This document shows positions 12,025 to 23,700 of a stretch of 64,000 bases of DNA, one piece after another. The translations under genes and the position numbers were made by a program. Below the pieces are notes generated by a model, which had not been told where the DNA came from, searched no databases, and saw only the letters and a program-made list of their open reading frames with translations. The stretch's first letter is position 1. Each line of letters opens with the position of its first letter. Location: the NCBI RefSeq assembly GCF_048544455.1, contig NC_133537.1, positions 306,379,738-306,443,737 on the forward strand. The letters are read 5' to 3'. This DNA is from Silene latifolia (Eukaryota; Streptophyta; Magnoliopsida; Caryophyllales; Caryophyllaceae).

Positions 12025-12764
12025 TGGGTGTGTTTGGTAAACAGTAGGTTGCACAAAAAATAGCATATTTGGGGGTTTTAGCATATTTGACTAGTCAATA
12101 TGCTATTTGGGGTATTTGGTAAACAGCATATTGAAATAGTAGATTGGGGTCGAATCTACTATTTTACAATATGTTGCTCCCACCAGCATATTTTATTAGT
12201 AGATTGGAAAAAGAATATGTTCACCCTTTTAGAAATATTAATCCTACTTTTATTCTAGAGTCCCTCATACGTTCTCCTCTCTGAAAAAGGTGCGTTCTTT
12301 TTTTTTTTCTCTTGTTTTCAAATTCTTCCATGTACTGCATGGTAATCCAACTAATTTGTTTGTTTATGCTTTGAATTTTCTCAACTCAGAATTATTTGTT
12401 AGATTAATTGGCTCTTTTTTTCGTCTTGTTGCTTATACTACTGCAAATTATGAATGATTTATCACAATTTAGAGTAAAGTATGTGACTAGTAGAAGAAAT
12501 CGAAGTCATTAGTTATTAATTAAATTGTTTGTATGATGATGTATGTTGGCAAATATTAGTCAATAAATTATCCATGTCCTTTTTTGTCATTTTACAAAGG
12601 ATTGAGATAATCTGTTAGTTTGAATATGTTAATTACCAAACACCTTTAATAAAATCTGCTAATTGAATATGCTAGTCAAATCTGTCAACAAATTCTGCTA
12701 ATTATAATCTGCTTTTACAATCTGCTTCTGCCAATATTAATCCGCTGTTTACCAAACAGAGCCA
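12025..12764. mobile_element. MITE, about 740 bp, GTTTGGTAAACAG termini
   Basis: The left end TGGGTGTGTTTGGTAAACAG and the reverse complement of the right end, TGGCTCTGTTTGGTAAACAG, match closely. TTAT lies immediately outside on both sides (12021-12024 and 12765-12768). The termini resemble PIF/Harbinger (Tourist) MITEs, which make TTA/TAA duplications. The interior repeats words such as TAGTAGATTGG and AATATGCT. No coding region. Its left duplication overlaps the right target duplication of the 527-12016 element. Confidence 0.65.
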
Positions 12765-13176
12765 TTATCTTTTCATCAAATTATATTTTTTTTGACTAAA
12801 CTCTAATCTATAATCTTTTAATTAAAATATTTTAATAAAAAATTTGTATCAAACTATGATTTACTAAATATTTTACTGATTCTATTCTATTATTTGAGAA
12901 TGACCTGACTCATACTATGTATAAAACAAAATTATAAACCTTTTTAATTACTTTCGTGATAAAACATCGAGAAAATTTATAAATTGGAATCATTAGCTTT
13001 GCGGTATAAAAAAATATTATTTACAAAAATATATTTCAACATGCTACTCAATTCTTTTAGTTATTTTAGTTTCAACTTTTTATTTCTCAAAGTAAAATGC
13101 AATGATAAGAAAAATGAACAATTAATTAAATACCACCATTATATATCTAATTTAGTAGAAAAAAAAAATTATAAGG

Positions 13177-13207
13177 CGTGCATTTAATGCACGAGGTCTA
13201 ACCTAGT
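13177..13207 (+). mobile_element. Helitron-like 3' end
   Basis: A short hairpin CGTGCATTTAATGCACG (13177-13193) is followed nine bases later by CTAGT (13203-13207) and a T, the usual layout of a Helitron 3' terminus (hairpin, then CTRRT, inserted before T). The sequence after the hairpin is closely matched at 36651-36667. A 5' end beginning TC was not found, so element length is unknown; the AT-rich stretch 12769-13176 probably belongs to it. Confidence 0.5.
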
Positions 13208-13398
13208 TAGTAGAATAATAGAATAAGAATTGATATGAATTATATAAAACGTACCTAGATCAGAGAATAATATATAAGATTTGATATGAACCTTCTGATT
13301 ATTAGATCTGAATTGGCTAAAAATAATAGAATAAGATCTTATATGAACCTCCTGATTATCAAATCTTAATAATAATATGAACAAATACTATTAATTCC

Positions 13399-13508
13399 TT
13401 TTCGCTCAGTCAGTTAATACTCGTGCTGATAACGTGTTATGAAATAAAGAGAATTTTCGCCCAGTCGGTTAAGACTCATGCTGATAACGTGTTATGAAAT
13501 AAAGAGAA
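13399..13508. repeat. Tandem duplication of a 55-bp unit
   Basis: Copies lie at 13399-13453 and 13454-13508, differing at a few bases. Each contains CTGATAACGTGTTATGAAAT. On the minus strand this is the TTATCAGCAC-type sequence found next to the 5' LTR of some plant copia elements, so the unit probably spans an LTR edge plus primer site. Confidence 0.7.
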
Positions 13509-13725
13509 GAGACAATTGTAGAGAAAAGGTAGATAGAATATAAGAGAGACAGATCTATTTTCTTATTCCATTACGAGAGGTATATATATATACAATATAA
13601 TGAGATAAAGTTTACATAAGACAATATATTCTAGATTCCTCTATGATATGATCCATATATAATATTCCATTTCGGTCGTGTTAAATATCGTCGACACTTT
13701 TACTAATTATCATCGATAATTAACA
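13490..13725 (-). repeat. Possible copia LTR remnant
   Basis: Read on the minus strand, a stretch starting TGTTAATTATCG and ending TTTCATAACA is followed directly by the CGTTATCAGCAT word, as expected for an LTR and an atypical copia primer site. TATATATATA near 13571 could be part of its promoter. No target duplication or partner LTR is visible, so this is tentative. Confidence 0.35.
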
Positions 13726-13954
13726 CATCTTTTCAATTTTGCCCCCCATTAACTTCCCCTTGTCTCTCTCCCTAATCTTTCTAAAACAAAAAAAAGACAG
13801 TTTTTCGGAAAAAAATCGTAATTTAATTTACGAACTTTTCGATTAAAACGGTTTTAAACATAAGGTAACAAGTAACAACGATCAAGTTAGTAACGGTTTT
13901 AAAAATATTTCGTCCAAATTTTTTTTTTTTTTTTTAAAAAAAAAAAGAAATTTT

Positions 13955-14095
13955 TTTTTTCGGACGAAAATATTTTTCGACTGGACGAAAAATATTTTCG
14001 TCTGGACCTACGTCTGGACGAAAATGTTTTTCGTCCGGAAAAAAAATCAAAAAAAAAAAAAATTCCGGACGAAAATGTTTTTTGTCCGGAAAAGA
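13955..14095. repeat. Cluster of CGGACGAAAA / TTTTCGTCCG inverted repeats
   Basis: Four or more copies of the half-site CGGACGAAAA or CTGGACGAAAA alternate with their inverted forms TTTTCGTCCGG or TTTTCGTCTGG, among A and T homopolymers (13920-13960, 14040-14060, 14096-14120). The whole would fold into stacked hairpins. No gene overlaps. Possibly the core of a foldback-type MITE. Confidence 0.6.
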
Positions 14096-14353
14096 TTTTT
14101 TTTTTTTGAAAAAAAAAATCATTTTCTGACTTAGATTAATTTTTGCCGCGGTAATCGATAATCACTAATCTGTTCTAACAATAACGATTCTATTCTAAAC
14201 CACTTAAAATTACTAACTAATTACAATTTTTTAAAAAATTAAACTAATTTAGATTACTTGTCGTCGATTCCTTAAATTTGGTGGCGGAATTGAAGCGGTG
14301 GTGACGGAAATGTCGTATTTGAAAAAAAATGTTAAAATATGGAAGGTTTAGAG

Positions 14354-14425
14354 TGAGGGGTAGATTAGGAAAGTCATTAAAAAATATGGACTGAGGGGTA
14401 GATTAGGAAAGTCATTAAAAAATAT
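14354..14425. repeat. Direct repeat, period 38 bp
   Basis: TGAGGGGTAGATTAGGAAAG occurs at 14354 and again at 14392, continuing through AAAAAATAT each time. It lies about 340 bp upstream of the VAP start codon. Confidence 0.75.
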
Positions 14426-14768
14426 CGACGATAATCAGTAAAATGTTGACGACGTTTAGTTTAGCAGGTTGGTTATTTTAAATACAAAAATCCCAAATAC
14501 AATTCACCAACCAGATCCACCCATTTCTAGGTCAACACTACTTTAGTTTGTTCTTTTGATTTAAAGTCAATGACCACCAATTTAAAAAACATAAAAATAA
14601 ATAAAAAGTGGCATTTACAGCAGTAACTCAGTAAGTAACCAACTCCAAAAAGTCGCTCCAAAAACTTCCCACTTCCCAGTTTCCCACACACACCCCAATT
14701 TCTTCTTCAATCAATTTCACCGGAAACTCACCGGAACCCTAAAAACTCTTCCTTATACGCCGGAATCA

Positions 14769-17700
14769 ATGGCGACCTCCGAAGAACCTAAACTATGGAA
14801 TCTATGCAGTTTCTGGCAATCTTCATCGATTCACACCTCTTCTTCAGCTTCTTCTACTCAACACCTTCCCAATAATAGTAACAGTAATAACAATAATAGT
14901 AATAATTATAATTACTACCAACATGGACACCGAAATTACGACGCCAGTAGTAATACGTCGTCGTTTCGCGGTGCTGGAGGTGCAGGTGTCACCTCGAAGC
15001 CACCATCGCCGTCGGTTGCTTCTGTTGCTAGGTCTCTTCTCCCTGCGAAACGCCGACTCAAGCTTGATCCTCCTAATCACCTTTACTTTCCTTGTTAGTT
15101 CTTCTTCTTTTTATTATTTGTTTCCCTAATTATAATTATAATTCGTGGATTTTTAATGTTACTGTGAAATTTTGGTTATTTCTTACGATTTCGGAATTGT
15201 CTGATGTTTATATCGAGCAATGTTGAAAGTTAAGTGCGTTGCGAGTTTATTGTTGTCCAAGTATGTGTGTGATAGGATTGACGGATTCCACAAAGTTTAA
15301 TGCTTCCGCTAAGGTATCAATGTGTGCTATGGATAACGAATTGTAATTAGTTTGGAAAAATATTGAGCTGAGTTTATGTGTTGGAAATAGGGGCTTTTAT
15401 GCCAAGAATATTTTTCCAATTGTCCCACATTGGTGAGGAAAAGAGTGTTTGTTGTGTTTATATATGACCGCACTCCTTACCATATCACTAGTGGGTCATG
15501 GGAGGCTTTTGTGGAAGCTTTGCGAGGTGCTTAATTCAGCTCGCACACGCGCGCGTGCCCGAGCCCGGCCCGGATCCGGATTCGTGATTTGGGATTTGGG
15601 AATCGCCTGCGGCGGGCTGTGCCTATCTTTTTGGGCCAGAGCCACGTGTGTTTTGCTCTAGGATGAAGTGACCAGGTTCATTCATAGGAGTCTGTCCAGG
15701 TGCATAGTCAAACCGTATCATAGGGAATCTTTTTTTTTGGCTCCTCACTTGCTCGACTCTCCTATATAAGGCCTGCTTCTTCACTCCAGAAAATACACAA
15801 TATACTCTCTTCTTCTCTTCTCAATCTCTCTATAATTTCTGGGTAAAGAAAATTCTGTCGTTCCAATGCTCTCAGTCTCGAGTGGGGAGAGTGGGCGTGC
15901 CTAAGTGCAGTAGTGTAAATCCTTGGGGAACTACCGGTCATCTGCTGATCGCCACCACGGTCGTACCGGAAATATAGTTTTAAAGGCAGTGGCTCTCATA
16001 CCACGTCACTACGAATCGGTTATCTCTTTTCCTTTTACATTGTTACTGCAATTTTATTCCAACAATTTGAAAACTATATTGTCTTCTTTGTAACAATGTC
16101 GATCATGTCAAAAAATGCTCCCGATTTGTCAAAAGTCGAACCCTTAGATGGTCGAACGATAAGCGTTGGTCTCAAAAGTTCGATGTTTTTGAGCGGTTTG
16201 AAATTGATTACGTTTTATTTTCTGGCCCCTCCTGCTCCCGTAATCGAAATCGCTGCACCATCTATTGAGACGACCCCTCCTGTAATTTCTGTTGTTAAGT
16301 CAAATGAAGAGGCTATTAAAAAACATGATAAGGATAATAAAACAGTTAGGTTTCACCTCCTTAATCTTATGACTAATACCCTATTGGACTTGTTTATGGT
16401 TCATAAATCTGCTAAAACCATATGGGAATTACTTGAGAAAAAATATGGGGCTGATGATGCGGGTAAAAAGAAGTATGTCGTTGGGAAATGGCTGGGTTTC
16501 CAGATGGTAGATGACAAACCTATAATGGAACAAGTTCATGTCTATGAGAATTTCTATGCTGACGTAGTTAATGAAGGGATGAAACTAGATGAGATTTTCC
16601 TAGCAAATGTGTTACTGGAAAAATTCCCCCCTTCCTGGTCTGACTATAGAAACCATCTGAAACATAAGAAAAAAGACCTTTCCCTCCAAGAATTAGTGAG
16701 TCACATGAGGACCGAGGAGGCAAATCGTCTCAAAGACAAAACCATTAGTGTGTCTGTAAATGCTTCTAATGTTTTCGCCAAGGCTAACTGCCGAGTCGAG
16801 TGGTCCGTCCAATGTTGAAAAATTCAAGGGTAAGGGCAAGGCCAAGGTTGGTCAGGGGAAGAACCAGGGTCCTGCTAAGAAAAATGGTCCAGGGAAGCAT
16901 ACCAAACCAGTTGCTAAAATTCAGAAACCAAAGGGGCAAATTGTATGCTATGTCTGTAGAAAAGCTGGTCACAAAGCCTACCAATGCTCCGAAAAGAAAT
17001 CTGCTGAAGCGAATCTTGGATCGATGACATCATGGTCATCATTCTTTGCTTTGTGGTTGTGGAAGCTAATGTGGTGGGTAATGTTCTTTGAATGGGTCTT
17101 GGACCGCTTCTAGACACCTCTGTGCCGATAAGGGGTTATTTCTTTGAGTTCGAGGAGGTAGTGGGGAATGCGTTTTCATGGGTAACTCTTCATCCGCTCC
17201 GATCAAAGGCAAAGGCAAGATCTTTCTCAAACTCACCTCGGGGAAAACACTTGCTCTAAATAATGTTTTGTATGTACCCTCGTTACGTCGAAACCTAGTG
17301 TCCGGTGCCTTATTAAACAAAGTGGGTTGAAACTTGTTTTGAGGTGACAAGGTGGTAATGTCGCGTAATGGGGAATTTGTGGGCAAGGGTTATCTTTCTG
17401 GGGGTCTTTTTGTATTGAACACGATTGATTTCTAATAATATTGCTTTACTTACGCTTATATCGCCGAGTCTATTGATGTTTGGCATGGTAGATTAGGTCA
17501 TGTGAATGTTGACTATATTAAAAAACTTAGAACTATGAGTTTAATTCCAAGTTTGTCGAGTCAAGAATTCTCTAAATGTGCTAGCTGTGTTGAGGCTAAA
17601 TTCACAAAGAAACCTAGTAAACCGATTACCACTAGGAAAACGAGTCTTCTTGAGCTAATTCACACCGACCTAGCCGACTTCAAAAATGTTGCAAGTAGAG

Positions 17701-20700
17701 GTGGTAAAAATTATTATGTCACTTTTATAGAATTTGTCCAAGGTACACCGTGTTTATTTGCTTAAGACAAAAGATGAAGCGGAACATTCGTTTATAAGTT
17801 TTAAGAATGAGGTCGAAAACCAACTTGAAAGAAAAATCAAAAGGGTAAGGTCCGTGAGAGGAGGCGAGTATAAATCAAACTATTTAGCCGAGTTTTGTGA
17901 CAAAAACGGTCTAATACATGAGACTAGTCCACCTTACTTACCTCAATCCAATGGAGTAGGTTGAACGAAAAAATAGAACTTTAAAAGAAATGATGAATGC
18001 TATGCTTTTAAGTTCGGCCTTTACGAGGATATGTGGGGAAGCAATTCTATCGGCTTGTCATATTCTTAACCGTGTACCTCATAAGAAGTTAGACAAGACA
18101 CCCTATGAGATATGGAAAGGCTATCCTCCTAACCTGAGCTTCGTAAGGGTATGGGGGTGTTTAGCTAAAGTGGGTTTACCTGACTTTAGAAGACCTACGA
18201 TTGGACCTAAAACCTATGATTGTGTTTTTATAGGTTATGCTCAAAATAGTTCTGCATATAGATTCATGTCTTTGAGTGATCGTTCTATATCCGAAGCTAG
18301 AGATCTTTGTGTTTTTTGAGCATGTTTTTCCATTCTGAGAAGAATGTTGATTCATCTCCTAGTTTACTGTTACATCCGTTGATATCTCTTCACATGCTAG
18401 TAGTAGCACTTCTATTGATCATGTTCTTTGAACCTAGAAGGACTAAGAGACCTAGATGTCCTAAAAACTTTGGACTTGATTTTGTTTCAACATTCTTTTC
18501 GAACATGGTTACTGTTGTTTGTGCTAGTGATGAGTTTGTTTAAAGCATTTTTAATAGAAGATGATCCGAAAACATACAATGAGGCTATGAAATCCATTGA
18601 TGCTAATTTTTGGAAAGATGCTATTAAAAGTGAGCTTGATTCTATTGTGTCTAATCAGACGTGGGAGTTGACTGATTTACCTAAAGATAGTAAACCCATT
18701 ACGAGTAAATGGATTTTCAAAAAGAAAATGAGACCTGACGGTACAATAGAAAGATTTAAAGCTAGACTTGTGGTTAGAGGTTTTACACAAAAGAAAGATA
18801 TTGATTATTTTGATACTTATTCACCCGTGACCAAAATATCGACTATTAGAACTCTTGTCGCCTTAGTCGCTATTCATAACCTTTTTATACATCGGATGGA
18901 TGTCAAAACCGCTTTTTGAATGGTGAGCTAAGGGAAGAGATTTATATGTCGCAACCTGAAGGGTTTGTGGTAGAGGGTCAAGAGAATAAGGTGTGTAAAC
19001 TAAATAAATCACTATATGGTCTCAAACAAGCACCTAAACAGTGGTATGAGAAATTTAACAACACTTTGGTAGGTAATGGCTTTATGGTAAACAATTCTGA
19101 TTCATGTGTTTATTCAAAGGTAATAGAATCTGATTGTGTGCTTATATGCCTTTATGTTGATGACATGTTAATACTTGGTAATAACTTGGAGGTAATAATT
19201 AAAACCAAAGAATTTTTGTCATCACAATTTGAGATGAAGGACTTAGGAGAAGCTGATGTAATCCTAGGAGTTAAGGTCATTCGAAACTCTAAAGGAATTT
19301 CTTTAAGTCAATCTCATTATGTAGAAAAAGTGTTGAAAAAGTTTAACTGCTTTGATGATGTGCCTGCTAGGACACCCTACGATGCTAGTATACACTTATG
19401 TAAGAACTTGGGTAAGAGTGTATCCCAAGAAGAGTATGCTAAAATCCTAGGTAGTGTGATGTTTCTTATGAGCTGTACTCGACCAGACATTGCCTATGCA
19501 GTTAGTAGACTTTGCCTATGCAGTTAGTAGACTGAGTCGTTACACACATAACCCCAGTAGTGAACATTGGAATGCTCTTCGTCGTTTACTTAAATACCTA
19601 AAAGGAACAGTTGACCTTTGCTTGCATTATAGTAAATTTTCTTTGTGTTAGAAGGATATTGTGATGCAAATTGGGTTTCGTGTAACGATGAGATATGTTC
19701 TACTAGTGGTTATGTCTTCACCATGGGTGGAGGAGCAATATCGTGGAAGTCTTCTAAACAGACTTGTATTGCACGCTCTACCATGGAGTCGGAGTTCATA
19801 GCTCTTGAGTTGGCGGTCAAGAGGTCGATTGGTTGAAAAACTTGTTGGCGGATGTACCAATGTGGGGGGACAAAATATTTAGGTCTCCTTACATTGTGAT
19901 TCACAAGCGACTATTGGTCTTTGCTAAGAATAGTGTCTATAATGCTAAGAAACGACACATTCGAATCAGCACGCCTATTGCAGTTAGACAACTCCTTGAT
20001 AATGGAGTAATCGCTTTGGACTATGTGAAGTCCGAAAGCAATTTGGCTGATCCCTTTACTAAGGGATTGACTAGGAGACTAGTCATTGAAACGTCGAGGG
20101 GAATGGGACTTAAGTTCTTAAGTCAAGAGTGACTAGGCCTAAAGTTTCTATTCCTATGGCGTTATATGATTCATAACCTTAACTGGTGGTGCTTTTGAGA
20201 CGCACTTGATGAATCATACACAAAGGTTGGACTTATGTCCTTAATGGCTCATGCAAGAAGTGCTATTGAGAAGCACTTGAGCCACCTACGTAGGTGTGTG
20301 ATCATAAAGACTATGAGAAGTTTTGTGAACACATCTATTAGTACCGAGGTAAACGCAATGCTCTAAAAGAGCGCGTTGCACTTTGAAATCGCGGAACGAT
20401 CACAATTCTGAAGGTATGATATGTGTTGTGGGGGGTATCGACCGAAGCTCAGCTAGGAATTCAAATCGCAAGATATTCTCTCGCTGTAAGTAAGTTGTTT
20501 CCTCATCTCACTAAAGTGTCAATTCAAATCGAAAGGTATTGATACCTAAGTATCCAATCCTTCCTTTACCCAGGAATTCTGTTTCTTTATCTCAGGCGCC
20601 CCTAGTGGGGGATTGTTGGAAATAGGGGCTTTTATGCCGAGTATATTTTTCCAATTGTCCCACATTGGTGAGGAAAAGAGTGTTTGTTGTGTTTATATAT

Positions 20701-23700
20701 GACCACACTCCTTACCATATCACTAGTGGGTCATGGGAGGCTTTTGTGGAAGCTTTGCGAGGTGCTTAATTCAGCTCGCACACGCGCGCGTGCCCGAGCC
20801 CGGCCCGGCCCGGATCCAGATTCGTGATTTGGGATTTGGCAATCGCCTGCGGCGGGCTGTGCCTATCTTTTTGGGCCAGAGCCGCGTGTGTTTTGCTCTA
20901 GGATGAAGTGACCAGGTTCATTCATAGGAGTCTGTCTAGGTGCATAGTCAAACCGTATCATCTGCAATTAAGAGCTAAATCTTCTGCGTTTATGGCTCTT
21001 AATTCCGTTTGACTGAAGTTAATAGGGAATCTTTTTTTTTTGGCTCCTCACCTGCTCGACTCTCCTATATAAGGCCTGCTTCTTCACTCCAGAAAATACA
21101 CAATATACTCTCTTCTTCTCTTCTCAATCTCTCTATAATTTCTGGGTAAAGAAAATTCTGTCGTTCCAATGCTCTCAGCCTGAGTGCAGTAGTGTAAATC
21201 CTTGGGGAACTACCGGTCATCTGCTGATCGCCACCACGGTCGTACCGGAAATATAGTTTTCAAGGCAGTGGCTCTCATACCACGTCACTACGAATCGGTT
21301 ATCTCTTTTCCTTTTACATTGTTACTGCAATTTTATTCCAACATTATGTTTGTATTCTATTTGTGAATTGAGTGGTTAGTTATTGAAATGTGCGGAGTAA
21401 CAAGTGGATTTAAGCTAGTGTTGGCCTTAATCTTGACTGTGTTAGCCTACTCTATCGAATCTCAGTTGAGACTTGAGAGTTTTGGATTGCACTGTCAAAG
21501 TCTCAGTTGAGAGTGTTAGTATTCCTATGTTGATGATTGTTGGGATCGGCATGAGGATTGTTCAATTTTTGACAAGTAACACATGATATTAGTTAGGAGA
21601 CACCAAGGCTGTGATGCCCATGTACAAAGATATCATAGAGGTGTCGCCCTTTTACAAAAAGATACAATGGGGAGGAAAGTAGAATCGAATTGAATTATCT
21701 CGATTCATAAACATGAAACCATCCAAGAATCCTTGTGCTGGACAGAGGACTACTAACGTGATAGTAAAATGCGGTTTTTCCAACTATATATACTGTTCTG
21801 GGGTTTCCATTACTACTATCGTTATAAGAACAAGCATGATTTTAGGTCTGGCGCAGCAAATCTTTCCTTGTGATGATTTACACTTGGTTTGGTAATTCGT
21901 CTCTCTTGCTGGCATTGCTGCTTTTAGTTGTTTGACTTGTTTACTTGCTTTGTGCATGTAAAGATGAGCCCGGCAAACAAGTTAGAAGTGCCGTGAGAAT
22001 TAAGAACACGGGCAAATCCCACGTAGCTTTCAAGGTATCACTTCTGAATTCTGCGGCTGTTTTTTCCCATTCATTTTGTGTGTTGCCACTTGTCGGATAA
22101 GCTTTTAGATGCAAAGCATCTATTACTCTGACTTTCATTTGTCACACGCCGCTTTATCTCAGTTTCAAACAACTGCACCCAAAAGCTGCTACATGCGTCC
22201 GCCTGGTGGTATCCTTGCTCCTGGAGAGCATATTGTTGCTGCGGGTAACATTGCCATGCACCTTTTTATGCTTTAATAAGAAGGCTTTTTTCATGGGTTT
22301 TGTCTTTCATTCAATTCTTGAATATTTCTGTGTGGCAGTCTTTAAGTTTGTGGAGCAGCCCGAGAACAATGAGAAAATGCAAGACCTGAAGAAAAAAGTC
22401 AAATTTAAGATTATGAGTCTGAAGGTTAAAGAAGGGACAGAATATGCGCCCGAGTTGGTGAGCAGTCTCATCCAAAAAAAATTCTTTTACAAGTCGTATA
22501 TAATCTTATTACTTTTCAAAGATACTGTTTTCTGCCCTTCTATCTTTGGTGGTTTTATTGCATGGTTTATACTTCTTGCTGAGTTTAAATCTAGGACTGA
22601 TGTGATGATTACAACTCACGACCTACGACATTCACAGTTTTAAATGAATAAACAATGGATCTTATCCAGTGGAGGGTGGATTTTTTCACTATTTGAGTCG
22701 GAGTAAAGTTTCAATCCTCAAGGGATGGGTTGGGTTCTGACAAAGATAGTTTTCAGACATTTCTGTTTGAAACTGAGCTGTTTGATTGCCATTTATTTGC
22801 CGTAAGGTGATCAGATTAAGTATGTCCTATCTTTTGTGGCTTTCATGTTTTGTCATAAGCTATATCTTCATCTATAATATTTAGTGCATTGTTTAATAGC
22901 CTACCTAGGAAGTATCTGGAAATGATTTGCCTCTGTTTTTCTAGAGCGCGAATATTTTCACAACCTCAGACTCCTTAGGTAACTTGTTGCACTTTTTCTG
23001 AATTTGGATGACTGTTGTATTTGCTGCGAAAATTTACCTACTGACTTGGTAAGCACAGTTTGTATATTGGGACTAAATGGAGCCTTCAGTCAATACTCCT
23101 TGTTAGGTTGTTTGCCTGTGACTATGTGACATGGTAGAAGGTTTTTTTTTTTTTCGGAGGGGATGTCGTCACTAAAGCTAACATGAAAATGTCGCGATTG
23201 TTTTCATTTTATGTGGGTTATGTGCATCTGCGAAGGTTAGTAATTTAGCACATGGAACTTGGAACATTCATGTTACTCAAACCTGTGACTCTGTGAGATG
23301 AATTTCAGTCAGGTCTTATGTCCCTCGTCTTTTTCGAAACCAAATTGAAATGAGCAACATGGTCATGAAAACCACCTTGCGCATATGCGTCATTTCGTAG
23401 GCCTTAGCTACTGCTTTTTTGGAGTTGTTTTTTTTATTCCATAATTTCAGCTATATCTTATTACTCGTGGCTTCATTTATGAGGACTAATAATTAAGTCA
23501 TTTGTGTGAGTTAAAGGATACTTGGGGTATTAATTTCGTTATAATATGCTTTAAAATGTTGGATTTGGGCTGCTCAGACACCAAGAGTTTTGGGACATTC
23601 TTTATGGTTCGTCCTTGTGCCTCAGAGACATAGATTGGTCGATGAATTCTGAGTCTCTGAATAGTTTTTCACTTTGTTTTGTTTACTCATTGCATGGGCC

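Larger units (their letters stand above)
15379..21343 (+). mobile_element. Ty1/copia element in intron 1 of the VAP gene
   Basis: The LTRs start TGTTGGAAATAGG and end ATTCCAACA. The 5-bp target duplication TTATG lies at 15374-15378 and 21344-21348. The element has the same orientation as the host gene. The internal region runs from gag to RNase H in copia order, with many frameshifts, then a 480-bp untranslated tail and a purine-rich AGTGGGGGAT just before the right LTR. The two LTRs differ by several indels (686 versus 730 bp), so this insertion is older than the SIRE-like one. It is not autonomous. Confidence 0.93.

Noticed and set aside
13934-14122. 62-codon frame with RPDEKHFRP-type repeats
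   Set aside because: Produced by the CGGACGAAAA hairpin cluster and A/T runs; no gene features.
14844-15129. Minus-strand and second plus-strand open frames over VAP exon 1
   Set aside because: Shadows of the real first exon, whose frame continues correctly into exon 2.
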